Assembly: GCA_964548225.1 (NCBI GenBank)
Contig: CAZJQP010000032.1
Location: 1-45,061 of the forward strand
Source: CALMEH01 sp964548225
GTDB taxonomy: Bacteria; Acidobacteriota; Blastocatellia; Pyrinomonadales; Pyrinomonadaceae
Direction of reading: 5' to 3'
Length of the DNA stretch: 45,061 bases
Shown piece by piece: positions 27,311 through 36,800 of the stretch. A model generated the notes under the pieces. That model worked only from the letters and a program-made list of their open reading frames with translations. It was not told where the DNA came from and made no database searches. Numbering within the stretch: position 1 is the stretch's first letter; each line of letters begins with the position of its first letter. A program made the position numbers and the translations under genes.

Positions 27311-28660
27311 ATGAAAATCAACACTATTTTAACGATACTCGCGGCAATCGCTTTATTGACGCAAATGCCGATTCTTTCGCATTCGCAAACGAGCGATTTC
27401 GCGCCGCGGAGTTTTTCAGTTTTCGCTTTGCCGCAAAACATTGGCGCAACGGTCAACTCGGCGGACAACGAAAGCGGCGCGTTTGTTGCGCCAAACGGGT
27501 TGAGTCTTTATTTTTCGGGAAACGGCGCAGGCACTCTTGGTAGCGCAGATTTGTGGGTTTCGCAACGACCAACGCTGACATCGGCTTGGGGAACGCCGCA
27601 AAATTTGGGCGCGGTTATTAATTCAAGCAGTATCGAAAATCAACCAGCCTTGTCGCTTGACGGAAAGACGATGTTTTTCAATAGCGACAAAGCAGGCGGA
27701 ATCGGCAGACAAGACATTTATATGACGACGCGAACCAATCCGAATGACGATTTCGGCTGGACTGCGCCGGTTAATTTGACAGCCGTCAACAGCACTTTTG
27801 CCGAGGTCGGTGCGGCATATTTTGAAGACCCGACGAACGGCATCGCCACACTTTATTTCGCCAGCGACCGCGGAAAACCGCAAGGCTTGGATGATATTTT
27901 TCAAAGCACACGAAACCCGGACGGCACATTTAACGCGGCAACGGCTGTAACGGAATTGAACAGTCCGTTACAAAATGCTTACCCGAAGCTCAGACGCGAT
28001 GGTTTGGAAATATTCTTCCACTCGACACGCGATGGCGGTTTGGGCGGATTGGACATTTGGACTTCAACCCGCGCTTCAACCGGTTCGCCGTGGAATCCGC
28101 CCGTCAACGTCTTAAGTCTCAACACCGAATCGTTTGACGGAACGCCGTCTCTTTCGCCTGATGGTTCAGTTCTATATTTTGCATCAGCACGAGATGGCGG
28201 TAACGACGGTCTTGACATTTACACTGCCACGCGAGTCAGCGTCAACCGCACTCCGACCGGAGATTTTGACGGCGACGGACGCGCCGATTTGAGTGTTTTT
28301 CGTCCGACGGACGGAACTTGGTGGGTGATGCAAAGCGGCAGTAACACCGTCAGCGTCCGACAATTCGGCGCAAACGGCGACAAAATCGTGCCGGCGGATT
28401 ACGACGGCGACGGGCGCACCGATTTGGCAGTCTTTCGCGTCGGCGTGTGGTGGATTTTGCGGAGTTCGGACAATACGTTTTCCGTAACCCAATTCGGCTT
28501 GGCGGCAGACAAACCCGCGCCAGCCGATTTCGATGGCGACGGACGCACTGACATCGCGGTTTTTCGCAACGGAACATGGATTATCCGCCGCACGGACGGC
28601 AGTGAAAGTTATCAGCAATTCGGTTTGGCAAGCGATATTCCGATTGCCGGAGTTCAATAA
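27311..28660 (+). CDS. Secreted PD40 (TolB-like) propeller protein with VCBS/FG-GAP C-terminal repeats
   Basis: This 449-aa protein has a signal peptide (ILTILAAIALLTQMPILSHSQ). Beta-propeller PD40 blades follow (PNGLSLYFSGNGAGTLGSADLWVS; LSLDGKTMFFNSDKAGGIGRQDIYM; LSPDGSVLYFASARDGGNDGLDIY). The C-terminal ~130 residues are three repeats of the type DFDGDGRADLSVFRPTDGTWW...QFG, the FG-GAP/VCBS calcium-binding-like motif. The same repeat type ends the 30818-32431 product. AAAAAGGAG lies 9 nt before ATG. A transcript probably ends at the hairpin 28664-28695. The biological role is unknown. Confidence 0.85.
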   Translation: MKINTILTILAAIALLTQMPILSHSQTSDFAPRSFSVFALPQNIGATVNSADNESGAFVAPNGLSLYFSGNGAGTLGSADLWVSQRPTLTSAWGTPQNLGAVINSSSIENQPALSLDGKTMFFNSDKAGGIGRQDIYMTTRTNPNDDFGWTAPVNLTAVNSTFAEVGAAYFEDPTNGIATLYFASDRGKPQGLDDIFQSTRNPDGTFNAATAVTELNSPLQNAYPKLRRDGLEIFFHSTRDGGLGGLDIWTSTRASTGSPWNPPVNVLSLNTESFDGTPSLSPDGSVLYFASARDGGNDGLDIYTATRVSVNRTPTGDFDGDGRADLSVFRPTDGTWWVMQSGSNTVSVRQFGANGDKIVPADYDGDGRTDLAVFRVGVWWILRSSDNTFSVTQFGLAADKPAPADFDGDGRTDIAVFRNGTWIIRRTDGSESYQQFGLASDIPIAGVQ

Positions 28661-28663
28661 AAA

Positions 28664-28695
28664 CCGTAGCGCAAGTAGAAATATTTGCGCTACGG
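28664..28695 (+). terminator. Hairpin after the PD40 gene
   Basis: CCGTAGCGCAA and TTGCGCTACGG form a perfect 11-bp stem with a 10-nt loop, 3 nt past the stop. No U-tract follows, so it is either a weak intrinsic terminator or a processing hairpin. Confidence 0.6.
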
Positions 28696-28766
28696 TCATT
28701 GCGAATCGTTTTGACCTCTGTTTTTGCAAACTGTCGCGTAGATAAGTAGAGGAGAATTTTCAAAAA

Positions 28767-29537
28767 ATGAAACAACTGACATTTTCAATACTATGGATAA
28801 TTTTCGCCGCCGCGTTAGTTTTGGCACAAATGCCGCAGATGCAATCATCGGAAATTACAATTCGCGCCGAAGCCTTAAATAATCAAGGCGTGGAAAAATC
28901 AAACGCCGGAAAATATTCGGAAGCGATTGAATTGTTTCGGAAATCAATCAATTTGCGCCCCGATTACGCCATTGCTTACGGCAATCTCGGCGCAACGCTT
29001 TATCGCGCCGGACAACTTGATGAAGCCGCCGCCGTTTTGAAAAAGGCAATCGAACTCAAACCCGATTTTGCCGAAGTTTATTCGAAATTGGGCGCGGTTT
29101 ATACCGCTTCGAGCAGATTGGATGAAGCGGTTACAGCTTTGCAAAAAGCCGTTAAAATTCAGCCGAATTTTGCAATGGCGCATTACAACTTGGGCTGTGT
29201 TTATATTCGGCAGGAAAAATTCAGAGAAGCCGTTTCTTCACTAAAAACTGCCGAATTGCTTGACCCGAATTATGCAGAAACTTACGTCCAATCGGGTTAT
29301 GCCCTAAGCCGTATGAAAAAATATGGCGCGGCAATCAAACAACTCGAACAATCTGTCCGCTTGCAACCAAACGATGCGGAAGCGCATTTTTTTCTCGGAC
29401 AGCTTTATTTACTCAACCGCGACAAGCAATCGGCGTTGGCACAATACAAAAAAATCGCCCTCCTCAATGAAGATTTGGCAAACAAATTATATGACTCGAT
29501 TTACGGAAATCTAATTATTGAAGCAAGCAAAAAATAA
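28767..29537 (+). CDS. Secreted or periplasmic TPR protein
   Basis: This 256-aa protein starts with a signal peptide (LTFSILWIIFAAALVLAQ). At least five tandem TPRs follow (NNQGVEKSNAGKYSEAIELFRKSINLRPDYAIAYGNLG; KPDFAEVYSKLGAVYTASSRLDEAV). TPR arrays act as protein-interaction scaffolds. GAGGAG lies 12 nt before ATG. It is the first of three closely spaced genes (gaps 23 and 18 bp, each with an AAGGAGAA-type site), followed by a sulfotransferase. In many bacteria TPRs are fused to this sulfotransferase type, which supports a functional link. Confidence 0.87.
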   Translation: MKQLTFSILWIIFAAALVLAQMPQMQSSEITIRAEALNNQGVEKSNAGKYSEAIELFRKSINLRPDYAIAYGNLGATLYRAGQLDEAAAVLKKAIELKPDFAEVYSKLGAVYTASSRLDEAVTALQKAVKIQPNFAMAHYNLGCVYIRQEKFREAVSSLKTAELLDPNYAETYVQSGYALSRMKKYGAAIKQLEQSVRLQPNDAEAHFFLGQLYLLNRDKQSALAQYKKIALLNEDLANKLYDSIYGNLIIEASKK

Positions 29538-29560
29538 TCGCTGAAGGAGAAATAAAAGAA

Positions 29561-30799
29561 ATGCAACGACTAAATTATTCATTGAGTTTGGCAGACGACA
29601 AATCTACTGAAAACCTTTACCGCATTGTTCAGCAAGAAGTTGAACTTGGCGTTCAGGCTTTGAAACGCGAAAGCGCAGATATGGCGGTTACGCTGTTTCA
29701 AAGTGCGCTTCAGAAATTATCCGCTGATGAGCCGTTTTACGACCATCTCGTTCACAATTTGCTTTTGAGCTACAAACTTCTGATTGAACAATTGCTGAAA
29801 AACGGCGAAACATCCGCGGTATTGGATATTTTGCATTCGGCATTGCGTCTGGAAATTTGTGGAGAGATGCGGGAAGATTCCGTTTTTCTCCATAAATTTG
29901 CCGGTGAATTTCAAGGACTCGGCGTTGTTTTTCTTCAAAACAATCTGAGCGAAGAAAGCCTTCTGTGTTGTCGCAAAGCGATTTCGGTTTGTCCCGCACA
30001 CGGCTCTTACGTCAATTTGACAAATGCGCTTGCCGCAACCGACAAACCTGCGAAACTTTCAGATTTTACCAACGAAATTACGGCGGAACAGCTTGGACAA
30101 CATATTTTTATCGCTTGTGTGCCGAAAACCGCTTCGACATTTCTCAAAAATCTATTGGTCAATTTGACAGGCTACCGAGACCTTTTCGCCGTCTATGCCG
30201 CCGGACAGAGCGAACACGAAATTTATCTCCCGACACTTCGGGAAGCGGCGCATTTCGACACGGTTACGCAACAACATTGCCGCGCTTCGGACGCAAATGT
30301 TCATTTGTTGCAAGCCTTCGGAATTCGTCCCGTTGTGCTGGTTCGCAACATCTTCGATTCGGTGATGAGTCTGCTTGATTTTTATGACAAGGGCGCATTT
30401 CGGCATTCGTATTTTCGCGCCGATTGGCAGGTTTTGGATAAAGAAACAAAGATTGATTTGCTCATCGAAAATGTCATTCCTTGGTATTTTCAGTTTGTCG
30501 CCTCGTGGGATTTGGCTGAAAAGCAAAAACGGCTCGAAGTCTTTTGGCTGACTTACGAAGAACTTGTGGCGGACAAATCTTCGAGCGTTTTGAAAATTCT
30601 CGAATTTTACGGACTCGGCGCGGCGCGGCGCGGTGTCGAGCAAAGAATTCGGGAAATCGAAGCGGAAGGGCGAAAAAATCGCTTCAACAAAGGCGTTTCG
30701 GGGCGCGGCAAAACAGGTCTGAACGCACGGCAAAAAGAGCAGATTTGCCGCTTGACAAAATATTATCCGTCCACCGATTTCGGGCGGATTGGATTATAA
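29561..30799 (+). CDS. Sulfotransferase-domain protein with helical N-terminal domain
   Basis: It would transfer sulfate from PAPS to an acceptor. The protein is 412 aa. The first ~150 residues are helical and TPR-like (VQALKRESADMAVTLFQSAL). The sulfotransferase domain then begins with the PAPS 5'-phosphosulfate loop FIACVPKTASTFLKNLL (PKTAST near 188-193). The 3'-phosphate-binding segment follows, VLVRNIFDSVMSLLDFY (Arg near 262, Ser near 268), and the C-terminus has RFNKGVSGRGKTGL. There is no signal peptide, so it acts in the cytoplasm. The acceptor is unknown. It lies between a TPR protein and a secreted FG-GAP protein in one apparent operon, so the neighbour's product or a glycan it binds is a candidate acceptor. 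Confidence 0.85.
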   Translation: MQRLNYSLSLADDKSTENLYRIVQQEVELGVQALKRESADMAVTLFQSALQKLSADEPFYDHLVHNLLLSYKLLIEQLLKNGETSAVLDILHSALRLEICGEMREDSVFLHKFAGEFQGLGVVFLQNNLSEESLLCCRKAISVCPAHGSYVNLTNALAATDKPAKLSDFTNEITAEQLGQHIFIACVPKTASTFLKNLLVNLTGYRDLFAVYAAGQSEHEIYLPTLREAAHFDTVTQQHCRASDANVHLLQAFGIRPVVLVRNIFDSVMSLLDFYDKGAFRHSYFRADWQVLDKETKIDLLIENVIPWYFQFVASWDLAEKQKRLEVFWLTYEELVADKSSSVLKILEFYGLGAARRGVEQRIREIEAEGRKNRFNKGVSGRGKTGLNARQKEQICRLTKYYPSTDFGRIGL

Positions 30800-30817
30800 A
30801 TTTAAGGAGAAAAGAAA

Positions 30818-32431
30818 ATGAAAGTTAAAGAAACAAACGTGAAAATTCCGAATATTTTAGGAAACAATTATTTACTCCCGAATCAAGAAACCTTGACTGC
30901 GATGCTCAAGCGATGGCAGCAAAAGTTGGGTTATTTTTCAATTTTTGCGGTCTTGCCCGCGTTTTTGGCATCTCAGACGCAAGAAGCGAAGGCTGAGGAA
31001 GCAACCAAAACGAAAGCGAGCAATAACGGGGAAAGCGTCAGATTTCTTGAGAAGCTGAAAAATTGTCGCAAACCGAAATTACTGCAAAATCGGAGCAATT
31101 ATCGCTTACCTTTTGAAAAAGACAACGATAATTTAATTTCCGAATTCACGGGTGGCGATAATTGCCCCGGCACACCGATTCCGGGCGGAATTTATACTGC
31201 CACCGCGCCTTTTACTGATTCCGGTGATACGACAGGTGCGAATAATACGGTTAGTCTGGCTCGTTGGATTCATTATTGTTATTACTTTGACAATGCCTTC
31301 GGACCTGATCACATTTATTCATTTACACTAACGGGACGTGGTGCGAATCCGCAGATACAAGTTTCCACTACATCCGCCACTTATCGTCCGATGGTTTATG
31401 TTTTGGACGGCAGTAACAATGGCGGATGTCCGAGCGGAACGGGAAATCAGTTTGTGTGTCGAATGCACATTTCAAAGACTTCCAATTCTGCGGGCGGGAC
31501 GGCGACAATAAACAGACAAGAGATGAATTTTCTGCCCTTGAATACTCCGCTTTATTTGCTTATTGATTCGCCCAACGTCGGAGCTAATGATGCCGGACCT
31601 TACACGCTTCGGATGCAGGATGTGAGTATTTCGCCTGCGCTGCAACAAGGTGTGCAAAAGAGAAATGACTTTGACAACGACGGCAAAGCCGATATTGCCG
31701 TCTTTCGTCCCTCGGACAGAACTTGGTATATCAATCGCTCGACACAAGGAATAACCTATAGGCAGTTCGGGCTTCCAGACGATAAAATCACGCCCGGCAA
31801 TTTTAACTTTCACCCAATTACCGATACTGCTGTTTTCCGCAAAGGCACATGGTATTTGCTCAGCACAGTAATTCAATTCGGCTTAGAGAACGATATTCCC
31901 GTTCCGGCAGATTACAGCGGTGACGGACAAGATGAAATTGCCGTCTATCGCAACGGCGTTTGGTGGATTCGTAATCTGAAAAACAATGAAACCAGCACGA
32001 TTCAGTTCGGAATTGCAACGGACAAACCTGTTCCGGCGGATTATGACGGCGACGGTCGCGCCGACCAAGCCGTCTATCGCAACGGCGAATGGCATCTGAA
32101 TCTTTCAACTCAAGGCTATCGGGTTGTGTTGTTCGGACTTCCATCTGATAAACCGGTCATCGGCGATTATGACGGCGATGGTAAAATGGATTTGGCAGTT
32201 TATCGAGCCGGAACTTGGCATATTTTGGGAAGCACGAACGGGTATTTCACGATTCAATGGGGAATTTCAACCGACATTCCCGTGCCTGATGACTACGACG
32301 GCGATGGCAAAACCGATGTTGCCGTTTATCGAGATGGAACTTGGTATCTGCGACAAAGCACGAGCGGGATTTCGGTTCAGCAATTCGGTTTGGCGGGCGA
32401 TAAACCGATTCCGGCGGCATTTCTGCCGTGA
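30818..32431 (+). CDS. Secreted FG-GAP/VCBS repeat protein with extended signal peptide
   Basis: This is a 537-aa exported protein. The hydrophobic signal segment (LGYFSIFAVLPAFLASQTQ, ending about residue 55) is preceded by ~35 mostly polar residues, longer than a usual n-region. A beta-rich domain with several cysteines follows (about 95-275; ARWIHYCYYF, NNGGCPSGTGNQFVCRMH). About six C-terminal repeats of the type ADYDGDGRADQAVYRNGEWHL...QFGLPSDKPV follow, with Asp-rich loops typical of FG-GAP/VCBS calcium sites. TAAGGAG precedes ATG. It is the third gene of the TPR-sulfotransferase operon, and its repeats match the C-terminus of 27311-28660. Confidence 0.85.
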   Translation: MKVKETNVKIPNILGNNYLLPNQETLTAMLKRWQQKLGYFSIFAVLPAFLASQTQEAKAEEATKTKASNNGESVRFLEKLKNCRKPKLLQNRSNYRLPFEKDNDNLISEFTGGDNCPGTPIPGGIYTATAPFTDSGDTTGANNTVSLARWIHYCYYFDNAFGPDHIYSFTLTGRGANPQIQVSTTSATYRPMVYVLDGSNNGGCPSGTGNQFVCRMHISKTSNSAGGTATINRQEMNFLPLNTPLYLLIDSPNVGANDAGPYTLRMQDVSISPALQQGVQKRNDFDNDGKADIAVFRPSDRTWYINRSTQGITYRQFGLPDDKITPGNFNFHPITDTAVFRKGTWYLLSTVIQFGLENDIPVPADYSGDGQDEIAVYRNGVWWIRNLKNNETSTIQFGIATDKPVPADYDGDGRADQAVYRNGEWHLNLSTQGYRVVLFGLPSDKPVIGDYDGDGKMDLAVYRAGTWHILGSTNGYFTIQWGISTDIPVPDDYDGDGKTDVAVYRDGTWYLRQSTSGISVQQFGLAGDKPIPAAFLP

Positions 32432-32490
32432 TTGGAGATAAATAATTTGCCAAACCGCCGCCAATTAGAATCGGGAGAAGAAACTAAAAA

Positions 32491-32551
32491 ATAATTGATA
32501 GTTGATAATTACCGTTCATTTACGAAGCGTAATTTATCAATTATCAATTAT
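32491..32551. repeat. AT-rich hairpin with tandem-repeat arms, between convergent genes
   Basis: Arms 32491-32511 and 32530-32551 pair with few mismatches. Each is made of TTGATAA-type units in tandem. It lies between the convergent FG-GAP and Bax1 stops and fits a bidirectional terminator. The remaining ~100 bp of the interval show nothing else. Confidence 0.75.
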
Positions 32552-32648
32552 TCCGTATAGTTAAACTGTTGAAAATACACATATAAAATCAATGCATATT
32601 GAGGCTTTTGATAAATTTTTAAGTAATTCTTGCCGTTTCGGGCAAAGA

Positions 32649-33845
32649 CTATTTAATCAAATGTTCCGCCGTTTCGGTCAAAAGAAGCGGTTCGAGTTTT
32701 GTTTTGAAAAAGATGACATTTTCGCTTGAAAACGTCGGTTCTTCGCGGCTTCCGCACAAATCGTTCCACGCGGCTAGAATGAATTTTTTGTAGTTTGCGG
32801 CGCGAAATTCCTCTAATCTTTTTTGCAAAGATTTCGGTGTCCAAAAACCTAAAACGTCGAGGTAAATTTTCTTCTTTTCAGGCGAAATTAAGACATAATC
32901 GGGAATGAAAGCGGTTTTGCCTAAGTCCACAACTTCTTTATTTTTCTTCAATTTCCACTCCGAATTAAATTTTTCCCACGCTTTGATGAGTTTTTCGTGA
33001 ATCGGGTTTTCGTATTCGGGTTCGTCCAAGCGATTTGAAACGAGTTCGGTTTGCTCGCTGGTTAATTCATAAAAAAGCGTGCCGCGTTTGTCGTTGATTT
33101 CGGCTCGCATTTGCCAATTTCCGCAGAGCAGAAGCGCGGGCAAAAAAACCGCCATTTGGATTCCGTATTTTTGCGATTTTTGGAACAGCGAAGCCGCGCC
33201 TGTCAACGTAATTTCGTAACCTTTTTCAGAATTTCCGCTGACTGAATGAATTAGCCCGAAATGTTTTATCCAACCGAAAATCGCGCGATAATTTGCCGCA
33301 TCCGATGGCGCGACGCGGATTTTCATTTCGACGCAACGATAAAAGATCGCCTGCGCTTGCGACAAATTGTAAAGGTCGAGTAGATTTTCCGGCTCAATTG
33401 GTTCAAATTCCGTCAGTCTTTGCTGTGCCGCAAGGTCGGCATAAAGATTGGCGTGAATTGTGTCCGCGTCCGTCTGAAATTCGCTTGCAATCAATTCCAA
33501 AACTTCCCTTTTCGCTTCTGATGCGGGCAAAACGGGATGAAAATTCTTTGCTTCAAGAAAGACTTTTTGGCGGATTTCGATTGGCTCTGCCGGAGCGGAA
33601 ACTTCAAACTCCGAACGGTCTTTGAGCAGTTTTATCATTCCGCGCAAGATGTTGTAATCCGTTCCCGTGCCGATATATTCTTCGAGTTCGCGCTCAATTT
33701 CGTCGCGTGTTTTACCACCTGCGTCTTCAAAAATTTCGATTAAATTTTCGGCATCACGCAAAAATCCTAAGTTATCGGTTTTAATCAAAAACGGAAAGAT
33801 TTTTTCGCCGCGCCGATAGCTGATTGCCAAATCTGAAGTAAGCAT
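32649..33845 (-). CDS. DUF790 family nuclease (Bax1, XPB partner)
   Basis: This 398-aa protein matches the DUF790/Bax1 family: an N-terminus of the type MLTSDLAISYRRGEKIFPFLI, a DNA-binding-like middle, and a PD-(D/E)XK-like nuclease core near the C-terminus. There FIPDYVLISPEKKKIYLDVLGFW supplies the Asp and the [DE]-x-[LV]-G-F-W signature. In archaea Bax1 binds XPB and incises DNA in nucleotide excision repair. Its usual partner is here at 20896-22284, but about 10 kb away and on the other strand instead of adjacent. It begins 13 bp downstream of the beta-helix gene on the same strand, so it may be read through from that transcript; the site before ATG (GGATTAATTG) is weak. Confidence 0.85.
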   Translation of the reverse strand: MLTSDLAISYRRGEKIFPFLIKTDNLGFLRDAENLIEIFEDAGGKTRDEIERELEEYIGTGTDYNILRGMIKLLKDRSEFEVSAPAEPIEIRQKVFLEAKNFHPVLPASEAKREVLELIASEFQTDADTIHANLYADLAAQQRLTEFEPIEPENLLDLYNLSQAQAIFYRCVEMKIRVAPSDAANYRAIFGWIKHFGLIHSVSGNSEKGYEITLTGAASLFQKSQKYGIQMAVFLPALLLCGNWQMRAEINDKRGTLFYELTSEQTELVSNRLDEPEYENPIHEKLIKAWEKFNSEWKLKKNKEVVDLGKTAFIPDYVLISPEKKKIYLDVLGFWTPKSLQKRLEEFRAANYKKFILAAWNDLCGSREEPTFSSENVIFFKTKLEPLLLTETAEHLIK

Positions 33846-33858
33846 ATTTCAATTAATC

Positions 33859-36800
33859 CTACTCGTTTGAAGCAACGAAATTCAAATCATCAATATTTTC
33901 TGCAACCGAAACAACTTGCGGCACAAAGGTAAATCGTTTGGAAATTACCGAAACAACAACGGTTTGTCCGGCTTCGATGTCGTCAAAGCGGAAATAGCCG
34001 AATGTTCCTGTGCGTGTTTGGAGCGTTTCGCCGTTTTGCAATGTTAGCACGACAATCGCATTACGAATTCCGCGACCGTCCGCCGTTATCACGCGCCCGC
34101 CGATTGATACTCCGGCTGAAGTTGGCGGCAGAATGTTCAAACGATAATTCGTAATATTTGAGTTTGTGCCATCGGTTGCCGTTACTCGGAAATCGAAGGT
34201 CCCGCTTTGCATCGGTGTTCCCGTGAGTGCAACGACCGCGTTTGGAGCAACACTCGTCGTCAGATTTAACCCCATTGGCAATGAGCCGCCCGTTACCGAA
34301 TAAGTGAATGCGCCGTTGTTCGGAGCGAGAGTAAAATTGTAATTGACGGCTTGTGTGCCGTTTGGCAAATCAGCAATGTAATTTCCGCCGTTTGCCATAT
34401 TGTTGAGTTCAAACGCGCCGATGTCAGCCGTGCCGACGCGGTTTGCGCCGCGTTGGTCAATGCCCGATGAAGTGTCCGCCGCGTTGATCGCCGCCGATGG
34501 CGAAAGAAGCGCGTGGGTTTGTGTTTGTCCGCCGTAAAAGCCTAAAGGCGCGAGCCGTCCGGGTTGGTTGAGAATATCGGCTTTCGCGCCGGAAGTTATC
34601 CAACTGACAGGTTGAAAGGTATTGGTGTTGCCGATGAGGTTGTTACCGAGCGAGAGGACTGAGGCACCGCCGTTGACGCCGATGTCGGGCTGGTTGCTCC
34701 CGTTAGTGTTGTCCGCTACGATGGTATTGCGGAGCGTAACCTGACCGGAGCCAACGAAAATCCCGCCGGCGCTGAATCCCGCACGGTTATTGGTAACGGT
34801 GCAATTCACAAGCAGTGAAACGCCGCCGAACTGAAAGAGACCGCCGCCATTGTTGTTGAGGGTGGCGTGGTTGCCGCTGATGGTCGTGCGATGCAGGAAC
34901 GAAATTCCCTGCAACAAAAGCCCTCCGGCAGCACCGGATTGGTTATCCGAAATCGTTGAATTCACCGCGTAAAGCTGAGACGTGCTGCGAATCGCGCCGC
35001 CAAAGGCAGCGGAGTTGTTGCTGATCGTTGAGCCGTTCAGATAAACCGTTGCCGAGCTGAAAATGGCACTGCCGGCTTGAGCATCGCTGCTGAAATTGGC
35101 GTTGAAGGTCGAGTTGACCACCGCTAACGTGCCGCCCGACTGATGCACACCGCCGCCCCCCAGCGAATCCTGATCTCTGGTGTTCCGCACCGTTAAACCG
35201 ACCAGCGCGAGTTCGCCGGAAGTCAGAAAGCCACGTCCAGTGTCGTTGCGCGTAAGCTGTAAATTGCCCGTGCCGGTCGGATTGGCAATCAACAACGCGC
35301 CCGCCGTCGCCGCCGCGCCAATCGTCAACTGTCCACTCGTCAAAGCAATCGTGCAAACACCGTTCACACAGCCCGCGTCATTCAACGGAATCGCAAAGGT
35401 GATGGTCTCGTCCTGCATCGTGCTATTTGCCGCCGCGACTGCCTCACGCAAACTGCCCGCGCCGCTGTCGGCGGTGTTGATCACGGTCAGCGTTGCGCCC
35501 GCTTCCGATGAGCCGATGTCCGTTGTGCCGAGCCGGGCGCGTCCGCGTTGGTCGGTGGTCGGCGCGTTGGTCGCCGTTCCCGCGTTAATCGCGGGTGAAT
35601 CGGGCAGTGGCGCGTGTGTCGGGGTTACTCCGCCGTAAAGCGCGAGCGGCGCAAGCGACGGATTGGCATTGATGATATTGCCCGTCGTATCGCCCGTAAT
35701 AGTTGCGCCGTTCATCGTGCCGATCAGGTTGTAGCCGAGCGAGGTCAGTATGCCGTTAAAATCCGTCGCCGAAGACGCGTTGTTGCCCGCGATGATGGTG
35801 TTGCCCAAACTGACCGTAACCGAAGCGGCGCGGGAAATGCCGCCGCCGGAGCCGTTTGGAGCGCGGTTGTTCGTGATGGTTGAATTGCGAATGGTCGCCG
35901 TTGCCAACGTGAAAATGCCGCCGCCGTTGGAAGTTCTGGCGGTATTGCCTGACACGGTGCAGTTCGTCATATTGAGTGAGCCGCCGCTGCCGGTTTCGAT
36001 GCCGCCGCCGCTGACCGCCGAGTTGTCGGCGATGGTCGTATTGTTGAGCGTGGTTGCGCCGTTGCCCGAAACGCCGCCGCCGTCATTCGCTGCGTAGCTA
36101 TCGCGGATGACGGAATTATTAACTGTCAGATTGCCCTGAAGATTGGTAATCGCGCCGCCAAAACCGCTGAATGACGCGCCCGTGCCGTTGCCGCCGCTCA
36201 ACGTCAGATTGTTCAGGGTCAGATTGGCATTCGGATTGACGTAGAAAATGCGGCTGTTGTAATGGGCGGAAAGCGTCATATTGAGTGCGCCCGGTCCGTT
36301 GATAATTAACGCGCCGTTGTTTTGGATAATGAGTTCGCCATTGGATAGAACATACAAACCGCCGCCGGGGATATTGATGGTGTCGTCATCGGGATTGGCG
36401 TTGGCGCGAGCAATCGCTCCGCGCAAAGAGCAATCGCCCGCGGCAGTCGTGCAAGCCGTCAGCGCACCGGTATCGGCGGAAGTGTCAACCGTCAGATTGA
36501 GCGGCACGAAGCCTTCATACGCGCCGATGTCCACCGTGCCGCCCTTAATACGCGGAAAGCCTGCGCCGCGCTGGTCGGTGGTCAGCGGTTGATTGTCCGT
36601 GTCAACGGCAAGCGCGTTGTTGCCCGCGTTGAAAGCAGGCGAACCCGCGAGCAAAGCCATCGTTTGCGTTGTGCCGCCGTTATTCGCCAAAGACGCGAGC
36701 ATCGCATTCGTATTGGTGATATTGCCCGTCGTATCGCCCGTGATGGTTGTGCCGGCAGTGTTGCCGATGAGATTGTAGCCTTGCGAGGTCAACGTCCCGT

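Noticed and set aside
28721..28766. tRNA or small RNA between the PD40 and TPR genes
   Set aside because: No cloverleaf or T-loop GGTTCRA pattern; only the terminator hairpin and a ribosome-binding site are visible.
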